Origin: Ramlibacter tataouinensis
Lineage (GTDB): Bacteria > Pseudomonadota > Gammaproteobacteria > Burkholderiales > Burkholderiaceae_C
DNA: 64,000 nt
Assembly (NCBI RefSeq): GCF_001580455.1
Contig: NZ_CP010951.1
Span: forward strand, 4,737,001 to 4,801,000
Direction of reading: 5' to 3'
Shown here: in pieces, positions 1-8,780 of the stretch
Layout: every line of letters starts with the position of its first letter
Numbering within the stretch: position 1 is the stretch's first letter
The notes under the pieces: model-generated
The model's database searches: none
What the model was told of the DNA's origin: nothing
The model's input: only the letters and a program-made list of their open reading frames with translations
Translations under genes and position numbers: made by a program

Positions 1-2
1 GC

Positions 3-980
3 AGCGGCTTTGCGTGCATGCTGGCCGCCCTGCTGGCGGCCGCACTCTGGGAGCGCGACCAGCCCGATGAAGCGGCGGCCCTGCTGGCCAACCGCCTCGA
101 CGTGATCGAGCGCAGCGGCCTGCCCGAAAGCGTGCTGCTGGGTTTCCGCGCCATGGCGCGCATGTCCGTTTCCACCCAGAACGAGCACCGCGCGCTGGAA
201 TTGCTGGGCGCGCTCGACGCGGTCGGCATCGCGCGCAAGCTGCCCCGGCTGCGCATCGCGAGCCTGTCGGAGCAGGTGCGCCTGCACGCGCGGCGCTTTC
301 GCAGCGAGACCTGCCGCGAGCTGTGCGCGCGTATCGACGCCCTGCTGGCTGAGCCGGACACGCCGCCCGGCCCCATGTGGCAGCGCAGCGTCGCCGGCCT
401 GCGGCTGCTCGCCCACGGCTATGCCGCCGTGGCGGCTCAGGACTGGCGGCGCGCCGCGCCGCACTTCACCGAAGCCGAGGCGCTGGCCCTGCGCAACCAC
501 CACGGGCGCGCGCGCATCGAGGCGCTGGGCTTGCGCGCCTACGTGCTGGACCGAATCGGCGAGAAGTCCCTGCCCCTCCTGCGCGAGGCGCTGGACCTGG
601 CCGAAGCCTCGGGCCTGAAACGTGTGTTTACCGATGCCCATCCGGCACTGGCCGATTGGGTGAGCGAGGTCACGGCGGCGTCCGCGCCTGCCGCGGCCCG
701 GCCGGGGCCGCTGGCAGCGGCCATTCGGCCACCCGGACCGGCACCCCAGCCGGCCCCCCGCGCAACACCCAGCATGGTGCTCACACCCAAGGAGCGCGAA
801 GTGCTGGAGCTGCTGGCGCGCAACCTGTCCAACAAGGAAATCGGATTGGCCATGCAGGTGGGCGAAGAGACCATCAAGTGGCACATGAAGAACCTCTTTG
901 CCAAGCTCGGCGCGGGCACGCGCAAGCAAGTGGTGTCACGCGCACGTATTTTGGGGCTACTGGCCGACGCATTCGCTTGA
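3..980 (+). CDS. LuxR-family (MalT-like) transcriptional regulator, C-terminal part, truncated by window edge
   Basis: Only the C-terminal part is in the window: the frame is open from base 3 with no convincing start, and the first internal Met is at 18. The body is Ala/Leu-rich alpha-helical sequence resembling the TPR-like sensor region of large MalT/LAL regulators. A Pro/Ala-rich linker follows (about residues 225-255 counted from base 18), then a LuxR-type helix-turn-helix with LTPKEREVLELLA and LSNKEIGLAM. Such proteins usually carry an N-terminal AAA/NB-ARC ATPase domain, which would lie left of the window. It sits 105 bp upstream of a same-strand catabolic cluster and may regulate it; that is inference from position only. 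Recognition of the HTH is firm; the full-length class is likely. Confidence 0.8.
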   Translation, partial: SGFACMLAALLAAALWERDQPDEAAALLANRLDVIERSGLPESVLLGFRAMARMSVSTQNEHRALELLGALDAVGIARKLPRLRIASLSEQVRLHARRFRSETCRELCARIDALLAEPDTPPGPMWQRSVAGLRLLAHGYAAVAAQDWRRAAPHFTEAEALALRNHHGRARIEALGLRAYVLDRIGEKSLPLLREALDLAEASGLKRVFTDAHPALADWVSEVTAASAPAAARPGPLAAAIRPPGPAPQPAPRATPSMVLTPKEREVLELLARNLSNKEIGLAMQVGEETIKWHMKNLFAKLGAGTRKQVVSRARILGLLADAFA

Positions 981-1085
981 ATCTGCGGCCGGGCTGACTA
1001 CCCTTCCTCCACCTATCCCCCTCTGCGTCGGGGGGGCTGTAAGCCCTTCCGGTGCTTAGTCTCGCAGTTTCCCCAAGGAGACGAC

Positions 1086-2006
1086 ATGGCCGTACAAACG
1101 TCTGATACCCGTTCCGATGCCCCGGCGGTGGTGAAGTCCGAGTCGCTGACCCGCTCTATCCGGGTGGAACAGCTCACCTGCGCGATCGGCGCGGAGCTCG
1201 GCAATGTGAACCTCGGTGTCGCTTCGCGCGACAAGGACCTGGTCGCCGAGATTCGCCAGTTGCTGCTGAGGCACAAGGTGCTTTTCTTCCGCGATCAGGA
1301 CATCACGCGCCCCGAGCACGTGGCCTTCGCGCGCCACTTTGGCGACCTGGAAGACCATCCGGTGGCCGGCAGCGACCCGGAGAACCCCGGTCTCGTCCGC
1401 ATCTACAAGAACCCCGATTCGCCGAACGACCGCTACGAGAACGCCTGGCACACCGATGCCACCTGGCGCGAGAAGCCGCCCTTCGGCTGCGTGCTGCGTT
1501 GCGTCGAGTGCCCGCCCGTGGGCGGCGACACCATGTGGGCCAACATGGCGCTGGCCTATGACAAGCTGCCTGAGCAGGTGAAGCAGCAGATCGAGGGTCT
1601 GCGCGCCCGCCACAGCATCGAAGCGAGCTTCGGCGCCGCGATGCCGACCGACAAGCGCCTGGCTCTGCATGCGCAGTTCCCCGACGCCGAGCACCCGGTG
1701 GTGCGCACGCACCCGGAGACCGGCGAGAAGATTTTGTTCGTCAACGCCTTCACGACGCACTTCACGAACTTCCACACGGCCGACAACGTTCGCTACGGCC
1801 AGGACTACACGCACGGCGGCTCCGACCTGCTGCGCTACCTGATCAGCCAGGCACAGATCCCGGAATACCAGGTGCGCTTCCGCTGGAAGCCCAACAGCAT
1901 GGCCATGTGGGACAACCGTTCCACGCAGCACTACGCCGTGATGGACTACCCGCCCTGCCATCGCAAGATGGAACGCGCCGGAATCATGGGCGACAAGCCC
2001 TTCTGA
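1086..2006 (+). CDS. TauD/TfdA-family Fe(II)/2-oxoglutarate-dependent dioxygenase
   Basis: 306 aa, normal length for the family. The iron facial triad is visible as H122-x-D124 (in WHTDATW) and distal H282 (in QHYAVMDY). R293, eleven residues after the distal histidine, fits the 2-oxoglutarate carboxylate-binding arginine. The enzyme would hydroxylate its substrate using O2 and 2-oxoglutarate in the cytoplasm; relatives act on taurine, alkyl sulfates, phenoxyacetates or betaines, and the substrate cannot be read from sequence. An AAGGAG Shine-Dalgarno lies at about 1074, ahead of ATG 1086. It is the first gene of a nine-gene same-strand cluster that also contains a putative sulfate exporter, so an organosulfur substrate releasing sulfite or sulfate is a reasonable hypothesis. 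Confidence 0.9.
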   Translation: MAVQTSDTRSDAPAVVKSESLTRSIRVEQLTCAIGAELGNVNLGVASRDKDLVAEIRQLLLRHKVLFFRDQDITRPEHVAFARHFGDLEDHPVAGSDPENPGLVRIYKNPDSPNDRYENAWHTDATWREKPPFGCVLRCVECPPVGGDTMWANMALAYDKLPEQVKQQIEGLRARHSIEASFGAAMPTDKRLALHAQFPDAEHPVVRTHPETGEKILFVNAFTTHFTNFHTADNVRYGQDYTHGGSDLLRYLISQAQIPEYQVRFRWKPNSMAMWDNRSTQHYAVMDYPPCHRKMERAGIMGDKPF

Positions 2007-2048
2007 CACCGCCAGCTTAGACCTCAATCCCACAAAAAAGGACCGACC

Positions 2049-3107
2049 ATGAATTTCCTCGATGGCTCCCTCTTTCCCGAGAACCAGGACAAGCTGGTGA
2101 TCACCGCCGCGCCGTATGGCCCCGAGTGGATTCCCTCGGACTTCCCCGAAGACATCCCGGTGAAGATGGAAGACCAGATCCAGAAGGCAGTGGATTGCTA
2201 CAACGCCGGCGCGACGGTGCTGCACCTGCACGTGCGCGAACTCGACGGCAAGGGCAGCAAGAAGCTGTCCAAGTTCAACGAGCTGATCGCCGGCGTGCGC
2301 AAGGCCGTGCCGGACATGATCATCCAGGTGGGCGGCTCGATCTCCTTCGCGCCCGAATCCGACGGCGCCGCGGCCAAGTGGCTGTCCGATGACACCCGCC
2401 ACATGCTGGCCGAGCTCGACCCGAAGCCGGACCAGGTGACGGTGACGGTGAACACCTCGCAGATGAACGTCGTCGAGCAGATGGACACCGAGGACATCGC
2501 CGGCACCTCCCTGGCCGAGCCGGATGGCTTCCGCGCCTACTCCAACATGATCGTGCCCTCGACGCCGAGCTTCTTCGAAGAGCACATCCGCCGCCTCAGC
2601 AAGGCAAAGATCCAGAGCGCCTTCCAGTTCTACAACATCAACAGCTTCGAGACCGTCGAACGCCTGATCCGCCGCGGCATCTACAAGGGCCCGCTGGTCT
2701 GCAACTGGGTGGCGATCGGCGGCGGCATGGACCAGCCGACGATCTACAGCCTGGCCAACTTCCTGCGCGCCATCCCCGACGGCACCATGCTGACGGTGGA
2801 AAGCAGCATGCGCAACGTGCTGCCGATCAACATGATGGGCCTGGCCATGGGCCTGCATGTGCGCTGCGGCATCGAGGACAACCTCTGGAACCAGTCGCGC
2901 ACGGAAAAGATGAGCACGGTCAAGCAGATCGAGCAGCTGGTCCGCGTCTCCCGCGAGTTCGGCCGCGAAGTTGCCAACGGCAAGGAAGCGCGCGAAATCT
3001 GCAAGATCGGCGTGTTCTACGAAACCGTCGAGGAAACCCTGGCCGCCAACGGCTTCGCGCCCAACGCCAAGGGCCGCCAGCAGGGCTACCTGCGCAAGGT
3101 CGCTTGA
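2049..3107 (+). CDS. BKACE family (DUF849) 3-keto-5-aminohexanoate cleavage-type enzyme
   Basis: 352 aa, somewhat longer than the usual 270-310 aa of the family. The zinc-binding HLHVRE-type motif appears early (VLHLHVREL, about residues 57-65) within a predicted TIM barrel. BKACE enzymes condense a beta-keto acid with acetyl-CoA to give acetoacetate and a new CoA thioester; known substrates include 3-keto-5-aminohexanoate and dehydrocarnitine. Here it follows the dioxygenase by 42 bp and overlaps or abuts the next gene, so it is probably in the same operon. It likely cleaves a beta-keto intermediate made by neighbouring oxidoreductases. The family call is strong; the substrate is unknown. 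Confidence 0.88.
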   Translation: MNFLDGSLFPENQDKLVITAAPYGPEWIPSDFPEDIPVKMEDQIQKAVDCYNAGATVLHLHVRELDGKGSKKLSKFNELIAGVRKAVPDMIIQVGGSISFAPESDGAAAKWLSDDTRHMLAELDPKPDQVTVTVNTSQMNVVEQMDTEDIAGTSLAEPDGFRAYSNMIVPSTPSFFEEHIRRLSKAKIQSAFQFYNINSFETVERLIRRGIYKGPLVCNWVAIGGGMDQPTIYSLANFLRAIPDGTMLTVESSMRNVLPINMMGLAMGLHVRCGIEDNLWNQSRTEKMSTVKQIEQLVRVSREFGREVANGKEAREICKIGVFYETVEETLAANGFAPNAKGRQQGYLRKVA

Positions 3108-3118
3108 GGACGCCCGCC

Positions 3119-4243
3119 GTGTCGATCACGCGTCGTCGCACCCTCGCTGCCGTGGCCGGCGCCAGCGCCCTGGCCAGCTTCGCGCCCCTTGCCGGCGCGG
3201 CTGCCACCGTTCGCATCGGCCAGAGCCTGCCGCTGACCGGGCCCTTGGGCGCGGTGGTGAAGCCCATTGCAGAAGGGCAGAAGGCCCTTCTGGACGAGTT
3301 GAACGCGGAAGGCGGCATGCGCGGCGCGCGCATCGAGCTTCTCACGCTCGATGACGGCGCGCAGCCCGACCGCACGGCGGAAAACACACGCCGCCTGATC
3401 GAAGACGAGAAGGTTACCGCGCTGTTCGGCTACGCCTTCGTGCCTGGCCTGGTGCGTGCGCTGCCCCTCATCAACGAGAAGGGCATGCCCTTGCTCGGCG
3501 TCTACAACGGCGCGGACATCGTGCGCACCCCAGCCAACCCGACCCTGTTCACCACGACGGCCAGCCTGGGTGACGAAGTGGCGGCGATGGTGCGCAATCT
3601 CGCGACGCTGAACACCCGCAAGCTCGCGCTGGCCTACCAGAACAACGAGCTGGGCCGCTACATGCGCCCGCTGGTGGAGGCTGCCGTGAAGCAGCATCAG
3701 GGCACGCTGGTGGCGGCCGTGGCGCTCGAGCCGAACGGATCGAATGGAGCCCAGGCCGCGCAAGAGATCTCGGCAAAGGCGCCCGAGGCCATCCTGCTGC
3801 TGGCCGCAGGTGCGGCGGTGCTGGGCTTCATGAAATCCCTGCCATCCGCGCGGGCGTCAGTCTATGCGCTGTCGCTGGCCGGCACCACCGCGCTGATCGA
3901 GCAGATCGGGCCGGCCGCGCGCGGTATGGCATTCACCCAGATCGTGCCGTTCCCGCTGCGCCAGACGTCGCCGCTGACCCGCCGTTTCGCCGCTTCCATG
4001 AGCAAGGCCGGGCTCACGCCCAGTTACGACCGCATGTGGGGTTACCTGAATGCCTCCGTGCTGGTAGAAACGCTGCGCCGCGCCGGCCCCAATCCGACCC
4101 CGGCAGCCGTCTATTCGACGCTGGAAAAGATGAGCGACGTCGACCTCGGCGGCTACCGGCTCGCTTACGGCCCGAACCGGCATCACGGTTCCAACTTCGT
4201 GGAAATCACGGTGGTGGACCAGAACGGGAAGTTCCTGCGATGA
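3119..4243 (+). CDS. ABC transporter substrate-binding protein, LivK/HAAT type, with Tat-like signal
   Basis: 374 aa from GTG 3119, preceded by GAGGA with about 8 nt spacing. A TTG at 3104 overlapping the previous stop is possible but has no comparable ribosome-binding site. The N-terminus SITRRRTLAAVAGASAL contains a twin-arginine-like patch and a hydrophobic stretch ending in AGA, so export is likely. The mature part starts VRIGQSLPLTGPLG, typical of type I periplasmic binding proteins for branched-chain amino acids, amides or aromatic acids. No permease or ATPase gene lies beside it, so it is an orphan that would need a transporter encoded elsewhere. It probably captures the substrate or an intermediate of this cluster. 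Confidence 0.85.
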   Translation: MSITRRRTLAAVAGASALASFAPLAGAAATVRIGQSLPLTGPLGAVVKPIAEGQKALLDELNAEGGMRGARIELLTLDDGAQPDRTAENTRRLIEDEKVTALFGYAFVPGLVRALPLINEKGMPLLGVYNGADIVRTPANPTLFTTTASLGDEVAAMVRNLATLNTRKLALAYQNNELGRYMRPLVEAAVKQHQGTLVAAVALEPNGSNGAQAAQEISAKAPEAILLLAAGAAVLGFMKSLPSARASVYALSLAGTTALIEQIGPAARGMAFTQIVPFPLRQTSPLTRRFAASMSKAGLTPSYDRMWGYLNASVLVETLRRAGPNPTPAAVYSTLEKMSDVDLGGYRLAYGPNRHHGSNFVEITVVDQNGKFLR

Positions 4244-4812
4244 AAACGGTCAATGAACCAACTGTGCTGATCGTTCCAGGTCTGCGCGACCACGTCGAAC
4301 AGCACTGGCAGACCCTGCTGGAAAAGGAGCTGCCGCGCGTGCGGAGCGTGCCCCCCATGGGCCGCGCCGACCTGGACTGCGCCACGCGCGTGGAAGCCAT
4401 CGAGCGCGCGGCGCAGGCGATTGCCGGCCCGATTGTGGTCGTCGCCCACAGCGGTGGCGTGATCATGCTGGCGCACTGGGCCCAACGCACGCAGGTCAAG
4501 GTGCAAGGCGCGCTGCTGGCGGCGCCGCCCGACTTCGAGGAAGCCATGCCCGATGGGTATCCCACCCTCGAGGAACTGCGCGCCGGCGGCTGGCTGCCGG
4601 TGCCGCGGGCACGCCTGCCCTTCCCCAGCATCTTTGCGGCCAGCCGCAACGACCCGCTGGCGCGCTACGAACGCCTGGAGGTCCTGGCCAAGGACTGGGG
4701 CAGCGAGCTGGTGGACCTCGGTGAGGTCGGCCACCTCAATCCCGCCTCGGGATTCGGCCCCTGGCCCCGCGCCCACGAATTCATCGGCCGCCTGTCCGCG
4801 GCCACCCGCTAA
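4240..4812 (+). CDS. RBBP9/YdeN-family alpha/beta hydrolase
   Basis: 190 aa from ATG 4240, which overlaps the preceding stop as ATGA, showing translational coupling. The protein begins with a beta strand and the VPGL loop, then has the nucleophile elbow VAHSGG with Ser71, a candidate Asp in ASRNDPLA and a candidate His in GEVGHLNPASGFG. This matches the serine-hydrolase family of RBBP9 and YdeN. The reaction is unknown; in this context it could hydrolyse an ester or thioester intermediate. Family confidence is high, function low. Confidence 0.85.
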   Translation: MKTVNEPTVLIVPGLRDHVEQHWQTLLEKELPRVRSVPPMGRADLDCATRVEAIERAAQAIAGPIVVVAHSGGVIMLAHWAQRTQVKVQGALLAAPPDFEEAMPDGYPTLEELRAGGWLPVPRARLPFPSIFAASRNDPLARYERLEVLAKDWGSELVDLGEVGHLNPASGFGPWPRAHEFIGRLSAATR

Positions 4813-4839
4813 GTTCTAACAGAGTACAGGAGACAAAAG

Positions 4840-5811
4840 ATGGCGAACGCCATACGCTTTTACGAAATCGGCGGTCCGGAAGTGCTGAAGTACGAGCAGA
4901 CCGAGGTCGGCGAGCCCGGCCCCGGCCAGGCCCGCGTACGCCACACCTTCGTGGCGGTCAATTTCATCGACATCTATTTCCGCACCGGCCGCTATCCGCT
5001 GGCGCTGCCCAACGGGCTCGGTTCGGACGCCGTGGGCGTCGTCGAAGCGGTGGGCGCGGGCGTCACCGACATCAAGCCGGGCGATCGCGTCGGCTACCTG
5101 CTGGGTCCGCAGGGCTCGTACTCGGACGTGCGCGTGATGCCGGCCGAGGTGCTGATCCCGATCCCGGAGGGCGTCTCCGACAGCACCGCCTCGACCCTGA
5201 TGATGAAGGGCATGACGGCGCAATACCTGTTCCGCCAGGTGTACCCGCTCAAGGGTGGCGAGACCATCCTGTACCACGCCGCCGCCGGCGGCGTCGGCCT
5301 GATCGCCTGCCAGTGGGCCAAGGCCCTGGGCGTGCGCATGATCGGCACCGTCTCCACCGATGCGAAGGCGGAGGTCGCCAAGGCCAACGGCTGCGCCGAG
5401 GTGATCGTCACCTCGCGCGAGGACATTGCCAAGCGCGTGCGCGAACTCACCGATGGCAAGGGCGTGCCGGTGGTCTATGACTCGGTCGGCAAGGACACGC
5501 TGATGGCCTCGCTCGACAGCCTGCAGCCGCGCGGCCATCTGGTCAGCAACGGCACCAGCTCCGGTCCCGTCGTGATCGACACCACCCTGCTGGCCGTGAA
5601 GGGCTCGATCTGGGTGACGCGTCCCGCCATGATCCACTACGCCACGCCGCGTCCGCACATGCTGGGCATGGCCCGCGAGCTGTTCGACCTGGTCGCCGCC
5701 GGCAAGATCAAGAGCGAGCCGAGCCGTACCTACCCGCTGCGCGATGCCGCCGAAGCGCACCGCGCCCTCGAATCCCGCCAGACCACTGGCGCTACGGTGC
5801 TCGTGCCATGA
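4840..5811 (+). CDS. NADPH:quinone oxidoreductase-like zinc-independent MDR protein
   Basis: 323 aa, the standard length of the quinone oxidoreductase (Qor) branch of medium-chain dehydrogenases. Recognisable parts are the N-terminal GroES-like domain (VNFIDIYFRTGRYP, LGSDAVGVVEAVG) and the nucleotide-binding motif AAAGGVGLIACQWAKALG. Structural-zinc cysteines are absent. It would reduce quinones or an enone with NADPH in the cytosol. ATG 4840 has AGGAG nearby at about 4829. The stop overlaps the start of the MFS gene by four bases, so both belong to one transcript. It may handle an enoyl or enone intermediate of the cluster. Confidence 0.9.
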   Translation: MANAIRFYEIGGPEVLKYEQTEVGEPGPGQARVRHTFVAVNFIDIYFRTGRYPLALPNGLGSDAVGVVEAVGAGVTDIKPGDRVGYLLGPQGSYSDVRVMPAEVLIPIPEGVSDSTASTLMMKGMTAQYLFRQVYPLKGGETILYHAAAGGVGLIACQWAKALGVRMIGTVSTDAKAEVAKANGCAEVIVTSREDIAKRVRELTDGKGVPVVYDSVGKDTLMASLDSLQPRGHLVSNGTSSGPVVIDTTLLAVKGSIWVTRPAMIHYATPRPHMLGMARELFDLVAAGKIKSEPSRTYPLRDAAEAHRALESRQTTGATVLVP

Positions 5812-7127
5812 GCGCGCCCGGCATCGCAATCGACCAGGCCCGGCCGGTCTCGGATGAAAGCTACCTGTTCAGCCGCGGGGCGGCCTGGTTCGCCTACTTC
5901 ATGACCCTCGGCCTGATGATCATGGACTATGTCGACCGGCAGGTGATCGTGTCGCTGTTCCCCTTCATGAAGGCGGAATGGGGGCTGTCCGACACCCAGC
6001 TGGGCGCGCTGGTGTCCATCGTCTCGGTCACCGTGGCCGTGGGCGCGCTGCCCGTGGCGCTGTTCGCAGACCGCTTCAGCCGCGTCAAGAGCATCGTCAC
6101 CATGGGCCTGGTGTGGAGCCTGGCCAGCATCTCCTGCATGTTCACGCGCAACTACACGCAGCTGCTCGTGGCGCGCGCCGCGGTGGGCATGGGCGAGGCG
6201 GGCTACGGCTCGGTGGGCGCCGCCCTGATCGCCAGCCACTTCCCGCAACGCATGCGCGGTGGTCTGCTGGCGGGCTTCTTCGCCTGCGCTTCGGTCGGCT
6301 CCGTGCTCGGCGTGATGCTGGGCGGCGTGATCGCGGCGCGCTGGGGCTGGCATGCCGCTTTCGGCCTCGTCGGCATCCCGGGCCTGCTGATGGCGCTGGT
6401 GTACATGAAGGTGAAGGACTATCACACGGTCGCGCTGACGCCGGCGCTGGAAGAAGCTACGCACAGCGTGGGCGGCGTGCTGCGGCGCGTGTGGGACAAG
6501 CTCTGGAGCCCGCCCACCATGCTGTTCGTCTGTATCGGCGGCGCGGCCCAGCTGATCGTGGTGTCCGCGATCTGGTCCTGGATGCCCAGCTTCCTGAACC
6601 GCGTGCACGGCGTCCCGGCCGACCAGGCCGGCGTCCGCGCGGCACTGATCGTGCTGGCCGGCGCGATCGGCAGCGTGGCCTGGGGTGCCCTGGTCGACCG
6701 TGCCGGCAACAAGCAGCCGCGCAACAAGCTCTACGCGCTCGCCGCCCTGTGCATCCTGTCGCTGCTCGTGCTGGGTTTCGCCTTCGCCGCGCCCGGGTTG
6801 GGCTTCGAACTCACCCCGGCGCAGCAGTTCGGCCTGATCGCGGCCGGCGGCTTCGTGATGACCTGCACGGTCGGACCGGTTGCTGCCGTCGTGATCGACG
6901 TGATCCACCCTGGCGTGCGCGCCACCGGCTCCGCCGTGCTGGCCCTGTTCCAGAACCTGTTCGGACTGGCCGCCGGCCCGTTCATCGCCGGCCTGGTGTC
7001 CGATGCCTACAGCCTGCCCGTGGCGCTGGCGGTGATGCCGCTGTTCTCCATCGTGGCCGCCGCCGCCTTCCTGCGCGCCGCCGGCACCTATGAGGCGGAC
7101 GCCGCGCGCGCCGCCGCAACCGAATAA
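5808..7127 (+). CDS. MFS transporter
   Basis: 439 aa with twelve hydrophobic segments. MFS hallmarks are LMIMDYVDRQVIVSLFPFM in the first helix, a conserved ADRFSRVKSIV loop between helices 2 and 3, and ARAAVGMGEAGYGSVGAAL in helices 4-5; this resembles spinster-like or aromatic-acid/sugar-acid porters. ATG 5808 overlaps the previous stop as ATGA. Placed in a catabolic cluster, it likely imports an organic acid. The substrate is not deducible. Confidence 0.9.
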   Translation: MSAPGIAIDQARPVSDESYLFSRGAAWFAYFMTLGLMIMDYVDRQVIVSLFPFMKAEWGLSDTQLGALVSIVSVTVAVGALPVALFADRFSRVKSIVTMGLVWSLASISCMFTRNYTQLLVARAAVGMGEAGYGSVGAALIASHFPQRMRGGLLAGFFACASVGSVLGVMLGGVIAARWGWHAAFGLVGIPGLLMALVYMKVKDYHTVALTPALEEATHSVGGVLRRVWDKLWSPPTMLFVCIGGAAQLIVVSAIWSWMPSFLNRVHGVPADQAGVRAALIVLAGAIGSVAWGALVDRAGNKQPRNKLYALAALCILSLLVLGFAFAAPGLGFELTPAQQFGLIAAGGFVMTCTVGPVAAVVIDVIHPGVRATGSAVLALFQNLFGLAAGPFIAGLVSDAYSLPVALAVMPLFSIVAAAAFLRAAGTYEADAARAAATE

Positions 7128-7149
7128 CGAAACATCCAAGGAGTACACC

Positions 7150-8778
7150 ATGCTTGGTTCCATGATGCAGCAGCAGCTGCTGATCTCTTCCCTGCTCGTC
7201 CACGCGGAACGTCACCACGGTGACCAGGAAGTGGTCTCGCGCCGCGTCGAAGGCGACATCCACCGCTACACCTACCGCGACCTGGCGGCCCGCTCGCGCC
7301 GCATGGCCAATGCCGTCGCGTCCCTGGGCGTGAAGTTCGGCGACCGCGTCGCCACCCTGGCCTGGAACGGCTACCGCCACATGGAGCTGTACTACGCGGT
7401 GTCCGGCTCGGGCGCCGTGCTGCACACGCTCAACCCGCGCCTGCACCCCGACCAGGTGGTGTGGATCGCCGACCACGCGGAAGACCAGGTCCTGTTCTTC
7501 GACCTGAGCTTCCTGCCTGTGATCGAGGCCGTTGCCGGCCGCGTGAAGACGATCAAGGCCTTCGTGGCCATGACCGACCGCAGCCGCATGCCCGCGACCA
7601 CGAGCATCCCGAACCTGCTGTGCTACGAAGACCTGCTCGAAGCGCAGAGCGACAAGTTCGAGTGGCCGACCTTCGACGAAAACTCCGCCAGCTCGCTGTG
7701 CTACACCTCGGGCACCACCGGCAATCCCAAGGGCGCCCTCTACAGCCACCGCTCGACGGTGCTGCATACCTTCGCGGTTTCGCTGCCCGATTCGCTCAAC
7801 GTCTCGGCGCGCGAGGTGGTCCTGCCCGTGGTGCCGATGTTCCACGTCAATGCCTGGGGCCTGCCCTATGCGGCCTGCATGGTCGGCGCCAAGCTCGTGT
7901 TCCCGGGCCCGTTCCTGGACGGCAAGAGCCTGCACGAGCTGTTCGAGTCCGAAGGCGTCACCGTCTCGGCCGGCGTGCCCACGGTCTGGCAAGGCCTGCT
8001 GGCGCACGTGGAAGCCAACAACCTCAAGTTCAGCACCATGCGCCGCACCATCATCGGCGGTTCTGCCTGCCCGCCGGCCATGATGCGTGCCTTCCAGGAG
8101 CGCTACGACGTCCAGGTGCTTCATGCCTGGGGCATGACCGAGCTGAGCCCGCTCGGCACGGCCTGCGTTCTCAAGAAGAAGCAGCTGGACCTGCCGGCCG
8201 AAGAGCGCCTGGCGATCCAGTCCAAGCAGGGCCGCGCGGTGTTCGGCGTGGACATGAAGATCGTGGGCGAAGACGGCGCCGAGTTGCCGCGTGACGGCAA
8301 GGCTTCGGGCGAGCTGCTGGTTCGCGGCCCCTGGATCATCAAGGAGTACTTCAAGAGCGAAGGCGGCAATCCCTTGGTGGACGGCTGGTTCCCCACCGGC
8401 GACGTGTCGACCATCGACGCCGACGGCTTCATGCAGATCACCGACCGCAGCAAGGACGTGATCAAGTCCGGTGGCGAGTGGATCGGCTCGATCGACCTGG
8501 AAAACATCGCGATGGCGCATCCCGGCGTGGCCATGGCTGCCTGCATCGCCGCCCGCCATCCCAAGTGGGACGAGCGGCCGCTGCTGGTGGTGGTCAAGAA
8601 GCCCAACGCCGAGCTCACGCGCGAAGAGCTGCTGCAGTTCTACGATGGCAAGATCGCCAAGTGGTGGACGCCCGATGACGTGGTGTTCGTCGATGCGATC
8701 CCGCTGGGTGCGACTGGCAAGATGCAGAAGAACAAGCTGCGCGACCAGTTCCAGGACTACCGCCTGCCGACGGCGTGA
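7150..8778 (+). CDS. Fatty-acyl-CoA synthetase-like AMP-dependent ligase
   Basis: 542 aa from ATG 7150, with AAGGAG about 7 nt upstream. The adenylate-forming signature YTSGTTGNPKGALYSH is present, with further family motifs HAWGMTELSPLG, WFPTGDVSTIDADGFMQITDRSKDVIKSGGEWI and a C-terminal lysine in GATGKMQKNKLRD. The length and PMFHVNAWGLPY resemble the medium/long-chain acyl-CoA synthetase FadK/AlkK branch. It would activate a carboxylic acid to its CoA thioester, feeding beta-oxidation and the BKACE step of this cluster. The next gene starts at or just after its stop codon. Confidence 0.92.
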   Translation: MLGSMMQQQLLISSLLVHAERHHGDQEVVSRRVEGDIHRYTYRDLAARSRRMANAVASLGVKFGDRVATLAWNGYRHMELYYAVSGSGAVLHTLNPRLHPDQVVWIADHAEDQVLFFDLSFLPVIEAVAGRVKTIKAFVAMTDRSRMPATTSIPNLLCYEDLLEAQSDKFEWPTFDENSASSLCYTSGTTGNPKGALYSHRSTVLHTFAVSLPDSLNVSAREVVLPVVPMFHVNAWGLPYAACMVGAKLVFPGPFLDGKSLHELFESEGVTVSAGVPTVWQGLLAHVEANNLKFSTMRRTIIGGSACPPAMMRAFQERYDVQVLHAWGMTELSPLGTACVLKKKQLDLPAEERLAIQSKQGRAVFGVDMKIVGEDGAELPRDGKASGELLVRGPWIIKEYFKSEGGNPLVDGWFPTGDVSTIDADGFMQITDRSKDVIKSGGEWIGSIDLENIAMAHPGVAMAACIAARHPKWDERPLLVVVKKPNAELTREELLQFYDGKIAKWWTPDDVVFVDAIPLGATGKMQKNKLRDQFQDYRLPTA

Positions 8779-8780
8779 CC

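Noticed and set aside
1056..2858. Long antisense open frame opposite the dioxygenase and BKACE genes
   Set aside because: High-G+C shadow: its His/Arg/Val-rich translation has no domain, and the plus-strand genes have clear motifs.
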